A DNA stretch of 64,000 nucleotides from NCBI RefSeq assembly GCF_002428305.1, contig NZ_DIVJ01000010.1, positions 186,001 to 250,000 on the forward strand. The letters run 5' to 3'. Positions 60,555 to 64,000 of the stretch are shown piece after piece. A program made the translations under genes and the position numbers. Every line of letters starts with the position of its first letter. Within the stretch, counting starts at the first letter, position 1. The notes under the pieces are model-generated. The model was given only the letters and a program-made list of their open reading frames with translations, was not told the DNA's origin and made no database searches. The DNA comes from Flavobacterium sp. UBA6135 (GTDB lineage Bacteria > Bacteroidota > Bacteroidia > Flavobacteriales > Flavobacteriaceae).

Positions 60555-60680
60555 TGGGGCGTTTTCGCCGCGGCGAATCGGGCTTTCCGTTCCAAGTCCT
60601 CGTCACGGTTTCGCTATCGCTATACCGTTCCTGTGGGCTTTCCACTGCAATCCCTAACGCAAACCCTGCTCCTTAGCGAA
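60555..60680 (-). other. GC-rich element in the lepA upstream region
   Basis: This 126-bp block is much richer in G+C than its surroundings. It contains the perfect palindrome CGCCGCGGCG (60566-60575), two GGGCTTTCC copies 55 bp apart (60580 and 60635) and CGCTATCGCTAT. No ORF of interest. A TATATTTG -7 element (60695-60688, minus) directly precedes it, so it is probably transcribed as part of the lepA leader. The look is that of a dispersed, structured flavobacterial intergenic repeat (from memory; not verifiable within one window). Confidence 0.5.
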
Positions 60681-60687
60681 TTGTGTG

Positions 60688-60695
60688 CAAATATA
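60688..60695 (-). promoter_or_regulatory. Candidate distal -7 element of lepA
   Basis: TATATTTG on the minus strand immediately upstream of the GC-rich element. No TTG at the proper distance. Confidence 0.45.
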
Positions 60696-60785
60696 AAGCA
60701 AAGTTTTGGATTTTAAACGGGTTAAACGGGTCAGGTTTACTACTAGCACATTTCTATTTTTATAATTCAATTCAACAATCTTTAG

Positions 60786-60793
60786 TATATTTG
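60786..60793 (+). promoter_or_regulatory. Candidate -7 element of the DUF433/DUF5615 remnant
   Basis: TATATTTG, 20 bp before the ATG at 60814. Confidence 0.5.
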
Positions 60794-60813
60794 TTTACTT
60801 AATTACTTTAGTT

Positions 60814-61040
60814 ATGAATGCAACAAAGGAAATAATTGTTAGAGACTTAGCAATAATGAACGGAAAACCTCTAATTAAAGGAACACGAATTACGGTTGAA
60901 TTAATTTTAAAAAATTATCCGAGGGAGCAACTGTAGAAGATTTACTTAAAATTTATCCTCAAATAACTTCTAAACAAGTAATGGCAGCTTTGGATTATGC
61001 GGCAAATGTTATCAGCAACGAAGAATTATTAGATGTTTAG
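60814..61040 (+). pseudogene. DUF433-type antitoxin gene with a one-base deletion
   Basis: The frame from ATG 60814 reads MNATKEIIVRDLAIMNGKP, then KGTRITVELIL, a typical DUF433 start, but stops after about 40 codons at the TAG near 60935. Adding one A to the A6 run at about 60909-60914 restores LSEGATVEDLLKIYP, QITSKQVMAALDYA and a stop at 61038-61040, giving the normal length of about 75 residues. So this is an A7-to-A6 loss in a homopolymer. It may be a real mutation, a slippage-tolerant site or a sequencing error. DUF433 proteins are HTH antitoxins paired with DUF5615 PIN-like toxins; the following remnant is exactly such a gene. Confidence 0.75.
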
Positions 61041-61190
61041 ATGATTATTGCAGACGAAAATATTCCTTTACCAATCATAGAAATGTTGGTTAAAAATAAA
61101 ATTGAAACTATTTCAATTTATGATAATTACAGAGGTATATCAGATGTAGAAATCATTAAATTAGCTCAAAATCCCCCTTGCTATTATTAA
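61041..61190 (+). pseudogene. DUF5615 PIN-like toxin, truncated remnant
   Basis: Directly after the DUF433 stop, ATG 61041 opens MIIADENIPLPIIEMLVKNK, then YDNYRGISDVEIIKLAQN, the conserved N-terminal half of DUF5615 PIN-like proteins with the catalytic-type Asp in ADEN. The frame ends after 49 codons in PPCYY. Another frame from about 61174 continues with LLLRHVDRFESYKLIFIIQYKN, which looks like the C-terminal end of the family. The middle segment with the usual TEDKDFG motif is missing, so an internal deletion and frameshift inactivated the toxin. Confidence 0.7.
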
Positions 61191-61247
61191 GGCATGTAGA
61201 TAGATTTGAAAGCTATAAATTAATTTTCATTATCCAGTATAAAAATT

Positions 61248-61290
61248 ACAAGAGAAAGTCTCAAAAAATGAGAGACTTTCTCTTGTTTAA
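61248..61290. terminator. Strong bidirectional terminator
   Basis: ACAAGAGAAAGTCTC (61248-61262) pairs perfectly with GAGACTTTCTCTTGT (61272-61286) around a 9-nt loop, with T- and A-rich flanks. It separates the toxin-antitoxin remnant from the convergent membrane protein gene. Confidence 0.85.
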
Positions 61291-61300
61291 ATATTACTTA

Positions 61301-61681
61301 TTAAGCTAATTGACTGTAAATTAGAAAAAAAAGAATCAAAAACTCAAAATACAGATTCATTGATTGTTTTGAAGCTGGATTTTTTTTGAGATATATAATT
61401 GTCAAATTTAAGAATTGAATTATAAAAGTGACTTTAATAAGCAAGCTAATAGTAGAATTATAGTCAGGAAATATTAGATAAGCACCTACCAATAAAAGAT
61501 TTAAGATATAAAATAATGAATTTATCTTTAGGGGTAAAAAACTATCTTTTTTATTAATTATCCTCCTTGAAAAATAAATTAGTAAACTTAAAATAGCTAT
61601 AAATTTGACAATATTAAACGAATCGTAAAAGATACCAATAGCAAATAATAATATTCCGATATATTTAAAAAAATTTGTCAT
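61301..61681 (-). CDS. Small membrane protein of unknown function
   Basis: A 126-residue integral membrane protein with four hydrophobic segments: YIGILLFAIGIFYDSF, IVKFIAILSLLIYF, SLFYILNLLLVGAYLIF, LLIKVTFIIQFLNLTIIYL, plus a hydrophobic C-terminus FEFLILFFLIYSQLA. ATG 61681 (MTNFFKYIG) is preferred to the upstream in-frame ATG at 61738, which lies inside the preceding lipoprotein gene. No family recognised. Its position 26 bp after the Cys-rich lipoprotein gene suggests a functional pair. Confidence 0.6.
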   Translation of the reverse strand: MTNFFKYIGILLFAIGIFYDSFNIVKFIAILSLLIYFSRRIINKKDSFLPLKINSLFYILNLLLVGAYLIFPDYNSTISLLIKVTFIIQFLNLTIIYLKKNPASKQSMNLYFEFLILFFLIYSQLA

Positions 61682-61707
61682 AAATATGTTAATGATTTTG
61701 AACTCAT

Positions 61708-62472
61708 TTAACCAAATAAACAAGCGGCAGTATGCCAAGCCATTTGAGTATGTCCAGTTAATAAAAATTGTGCAGTATCAACCCATGTCCATGTTGAAGA
61801 TGCACTTTGCAACCTTCTACACATGCATGCGTCAAAACCAGATCTGACACCACAGTTCATACCAAAAGCAACTATATTTTCATTTGGATCGCCAATGATT
61901 ATATTCTCATCAAAAGTATTATTCTCATCAGAATAAAACAAATAGTAGCTTGACCATTTATACATTGAAACAGTTGTTAGAAGTCTTTTTCTGTAATCAT
62001 TGTTAGAAACATTATTAACTATAAAATCTTCATAGAGTTTGCTTTTTTCAATTATGTTTTCAAGGTCTATCTGTTTTGAAAAACTTTCTAAAATCAAATT
62101 TTCTGTTTCGGAAATTTCCTCTTTTAATTTTAAACTATTTTTAAGGTTACTAGATTCAGTTGAAATTTTCAATTCAACTAAACTCTCTAAATCTGGATTA
62201 TTTTTATTTGCTTCTATGAATATCTTTAAATCATTTAAAAACGATTTATAATTTAAACCGTATGTATCATATTCATTTTCTGGGGTTTTAATATTCTCAT
62301 CAGAATAATTTCCCTTACGAAAATTCAAATTATCATTTTCAATTTGTTCTTCAAAGCTTAACAATGAACTTTTAATTTTATCAATATTTTCAATTGATTG
62401 AGAATCTTCTGTCTTATCACAAGATAAAAACAATAAAACAATAGCAACAAGGCTGATAGAAATTTTTTTCAT
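61708..62472 (-). CDS. Lipoprotein with a Cys-rich C-terminal segment
   Basis: A 254-residue lipoprotein: MKKISISLVAIVLLFLSC with lipidated Cys at 18. Residues 25-170 are acidic, Asn/Glu-rich and helical (coiled-coil-like). The last 50 residues are quite different: Gly/Cys/Trp-rich with four Cys (GMNCGVRSGFDACMCRRL, HTAACLFG) and low charge, like a separable peptide module. I do not recognise the family. A small membrane protein gene follows 26 bp later in the same direction, so lipid-anchored effector plus membrane partner is one possibility. Confidence 0.65.
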   Translation of the reverse strand: MKKISISLVAIVLLFLSCDKTEDSQSIENIDKIKSSLLSFEEQIENDNLNFRKGNYSDENIKTPENEYDTYGLNYKSFLNDLKIFIEANKNNPDLESLVELKISTESSNLKNSLKLKEEISETENLILESFSKQIDLENIIEKSKLYEDFIVNNVSNNDYRKRLLTTVSMYKWSSYYLFYSDENNTFDENIIIGDPNENIVAFGMNCGVRSGFDACMCRRLQSASSTWTWVDTAQFLLTGHTQMAWHTAACLFG

Positions 62473-62629
62473 AAAAATAGAATTTAATCTTAGTTATACA
62501 TTAATTTTGACAAAAAAAAATTAAACGTAAATAAAATCCTATGTTAAAATTGGATATTTTTACCCAGATTTTACATTCTTTTTTTAATTTTAACATATTC
62601 AATTCTTTTACATTTAAAAATCTAAAAAT

Positions 62630-62983
62630 ATGACAATTTCAATTGGTAACAAACTAAAAAAACTCCGTAAAAATAAAGGGTATTCTCAAGAGGAAGTTGC
62701 AAACCTTTTACATAACTCGCAATCAACGTATGCTCGTATAGAAAACGGAGAAAGCCATTCTTCGGCTAATCACATTGTTAAAATTTGTGAAGTATATGAA
62801 ATTACTCCTGAAGAATTAATTAAAAGTGATAGTGTTGTTATTGGTAATATTGGAACAAATAACGGGGTGGGATATGCAGAAGTAGTAAATCAACTTTCAG
62901 AAAAATTAATTGAACAATATGAATTGAGATTAAAAGAAAAGGATGAACAAATAAAAAATTTAAAAACACAAATAGAAAAATAA
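62630..62983 (+). CDS. XRE family transcriptional regulator
   Basis: A 117-residue protein with an N-terminal helix-turn-helix (GNKLKKLRKNKGYSQEEVANLLHNSQSTYARIENGESH, residues 6-43), a short linker with GNIGTNNGVGYAE, and a C-terminal coiled coil (QLSEKLIEQYELRLKEKDEQIKNLKTQIEK) for dimerisation. Such short XRE-coiled-coil regulators are common in Flavobacteriaceae. It is divergent from the Cys-rich lipoprotein gene and could control it. The 157 bp between them are very AT-rich. Confidence 0.85.
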   Translation: MTISIGNKLKKLRKNKGYSQEEVANLLHNSQSTYARIENGESHSSANHIVKICEVYEITPEELIKSDSVVIGNIGTNNGVGYAEVVNQLSEKLIEQYELRLKEKDEQIKNLKTQIEK

Positions 62984-63100
62984 ATTTTTAATGAAATAAA
63001 AAGACAAGTTATCAAAGATTATTTTCTTAATCTTAAGGAAGACAACATTAATTAATTTCCTCTATCAAAATAGCATCCTTCTAGCTTTAAATACCCCGTT

Positions 63101-63130
63101 TTGCAAACCCCACCCGTTTCCTTATCTTTG
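63101..63130 (+). promoter_or_regulatory. dusB promoter (TTG-N19-TATCTTTG)
   Basis: TTG at 63101-63103, a 19-bp spacer and TATCTTTG at 63123-63130, 14 bp before the ATG. The leader would be only about 8 nt. Confidence 0.75.
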
Positions 63131-63144
63131 CAAAAAAAATTCCA

Positions 63145-64000
63145 ATGCCAAAAATCGGAAACATCATTTTGCCCGACTTCCCCTTACTTCTTGCTCCAAT
63201 GGAAGATGTGAGTGATCCGCCGTTTCGTCGCTTGTGCAAATTGCACGGAGCCGATTTGATGTATTCTGAATTTATTTCGTCCGAAGGCTTGATTCGTGAT
63301 GCGATGAAAAGCAAAATGAAACTCGATATTTTTGATTACGAACGTCCGGTGGGTATTCAAATTTTTGGAGGCGATGAAGAGGCGATGGAAATGTCCTCCC
63401 GAATTGTAGATGCAGTGCAACCCGATTTAGTCGATATTAATTTTGGTTGTCCGGTTAAAAAAGTCGTTTGCAAAGGAGCCGGTGCAGGAGTTTTAAAAGA
63501 TGTTGATTTGATGGTTCGTTTAACCAAAGCAGTTATTAAAGGAACCAATCTTCCCGTAACAGTAAAAACTCGTTTAGGTTGGGATGAAAACTCTATCAAC
63601 ATTGATGAAGTGGCTGAACGTTTACAAGACATTGGCGTGCAAGCCCTAACCGTTCACGCCCGAACACGTGCCCAAATGTATAAAGGTCATTCTGATTGGT
63701 CGCACATTGCTCGTGTAAAAAACAATCCGAGAATTACGATGCCTATTTTTGGAAACGGTGACATCGATTCACCCGAAAAAGCATTAGAATACAAAAATAA
63801 ATACGGTTTGGATGGAATGATGATTGGTCGTGCTGCCATTGGTTATCCGTGGATTTTTAACGAAATCAAGCATTATTTCAGAACAGGAGAATATTTGCCC
63901 GAACCCACGATGAAAGACCGCATCGAAGCCGCCCGAAATCACTTAATCTGGTCAATGGATTGGAAAGGCGAACGCGTTGGAATTTTTGAAATGCGTCGCC
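63145..64000 (+). CDS. dusB: tRNA-dihydrouridine synthase, 3' end beyond the window
   Basis: The first 285 residues of a DusB-like flavoenzyme that reduces uridines in the D-loop of tRNA. The FMN-binding TIM barrel opens with LLLAPMEDVSDPPFRRLC. The signature GIQIFGGDEEAM is near 72, DINFGCPVKKVVCKGAGAGVL near 97-117 with catalytic Cys 109, VKTRLGWDE near 134, TVHARTRAQMYKG near 161-173, IFGNGDI near 193 and GMMIGRAAIGYPW near 214. The ATG at 63145 matches family starts and follows a consensus promoter. The gene is cut by the right window edge. Confidence 0.94.
   Translation, partial: MPKIGNIILPDFPLLLAPMEDVSDPPFRRLCKLHGADLMYSEFISSEGLIRDAMKSKMKLDIFDYERPVGIQIFGGDEEAMEMSSRIVDAVQPDLVDINFGCPVKKVVCKGAGAGVLKDVDLMVRLTKAVIKGTNLPVTVKTRLGWDENSINIDEVAERLQDIGVQALTVHARTRAQMYKGHSDWSHIARVKNNPRITMPIFGNGDIDSPEKALEYKNKYGLDGMMIGRAAIGYPWIFNEIKHYFRTGEYLPEPTMKDRIEAARNHLIWSMDWKGERVGIFEMRR

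Overview
The window looks like chromosomal DNA of a Flavobacterium-type member of the Bacteroidota. Coding and intergenic DNA are AT-rich. Many genes have the Bacteroidota -7 promoter element TAnnTTTG, in several cases with a TTG about 19-20 bp upstream. Typical group markers are a T9SS type B (CHU_C-like) C-terminal sorting domain, an OmpA protein with thrombospondin-3 repeats, a three-gene b558-type succinate dehydrogenase, GH92, and many SpI/SpII-exported proteins of unknown function. No rRNA, tRNA, CRISPR array, prophage or insertion sequence was seen.

Layout. 1-9.8 kb: the start of a superoxide dismutase gene (minus strand, cut by the window edge), an AddA-like helicase/nuclease, kbl, an OmpA-TSP3 porin-like protein, an AddB-like nuclease and an alpha/beta hydrolase. 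10-16.1 kb: a frameshifted small lipoprotein gene, then a huge MORN/YwqK-repeat protein overlapping a second exported protein. 16.4-21.6 kb: aminopeptidase P, a VPS10/BNR-repeat exported protein and a ChaN-like protein. 21.9-25.6 kb: the sdhCAB operon. 25.7-31.2 kb: GH92 glycosidase, then glgA-glgC. 31.2-39.5 kb: exported protein, omega-amidase-like nitrilase, Ig-like lipoprotein, ComF, glycyl-tRNA synthetase, M48 protease and an exported protein. 39.6-49.2 kb: signalling genes (LytS/LytTR pair; TIM-barrel protein; CPA2 antiporter; a LytTR regulator with an altered receiver; a tiny secreted peptide; a TPR lipoprotein-type histidine kinase with a LuxR-type response regulator). 49.2-50 kb: three tandem small transcription units with no ordinary genes. 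50-55.1 kb: thiL and a giant T9SS substrate. 55.3-64 kb: DinB, a WYL regulator, an XRE/AbiEii toxin-antitoxin-like operon, lepA with a GC-rich leader, a decayed DUF433/DUF5615 pair, a Cys-rich lipoprotein with a small membrane protein, an XRE regulator and dusB (cut by the window edge).

The most interesting part is 44.9-50.0 kb. A LytTR regulator whose receiver has Glu in place of the phospho-acceptor Asp is followed by three direct repeats at exact 21-bp spacing, a TTG-N20-TACTTTTA promoter and a 53-residue secreted peptide gene. Then come a two-component system and a 0.8-kb array of three small units. Each unit has a pair of GGGAAACCG-type palindromes 21-22 bp apart, a TATTTTTA/TACTTTTA -7 element lacking a TTG -33, a short transcript of about 170 nt and the same CCCC-loop terminator. 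Units 2 and 3 are a 256/257-bp tandem duplication with paired changes in a predicted stem, and unit 1 shares an 18-nt pyrimidine-rich core. My reading is that the LuxR-type regulator activates a family of tandem small RNAs (or micropeptide mRNAs). This is inferred from sequence architecture only.
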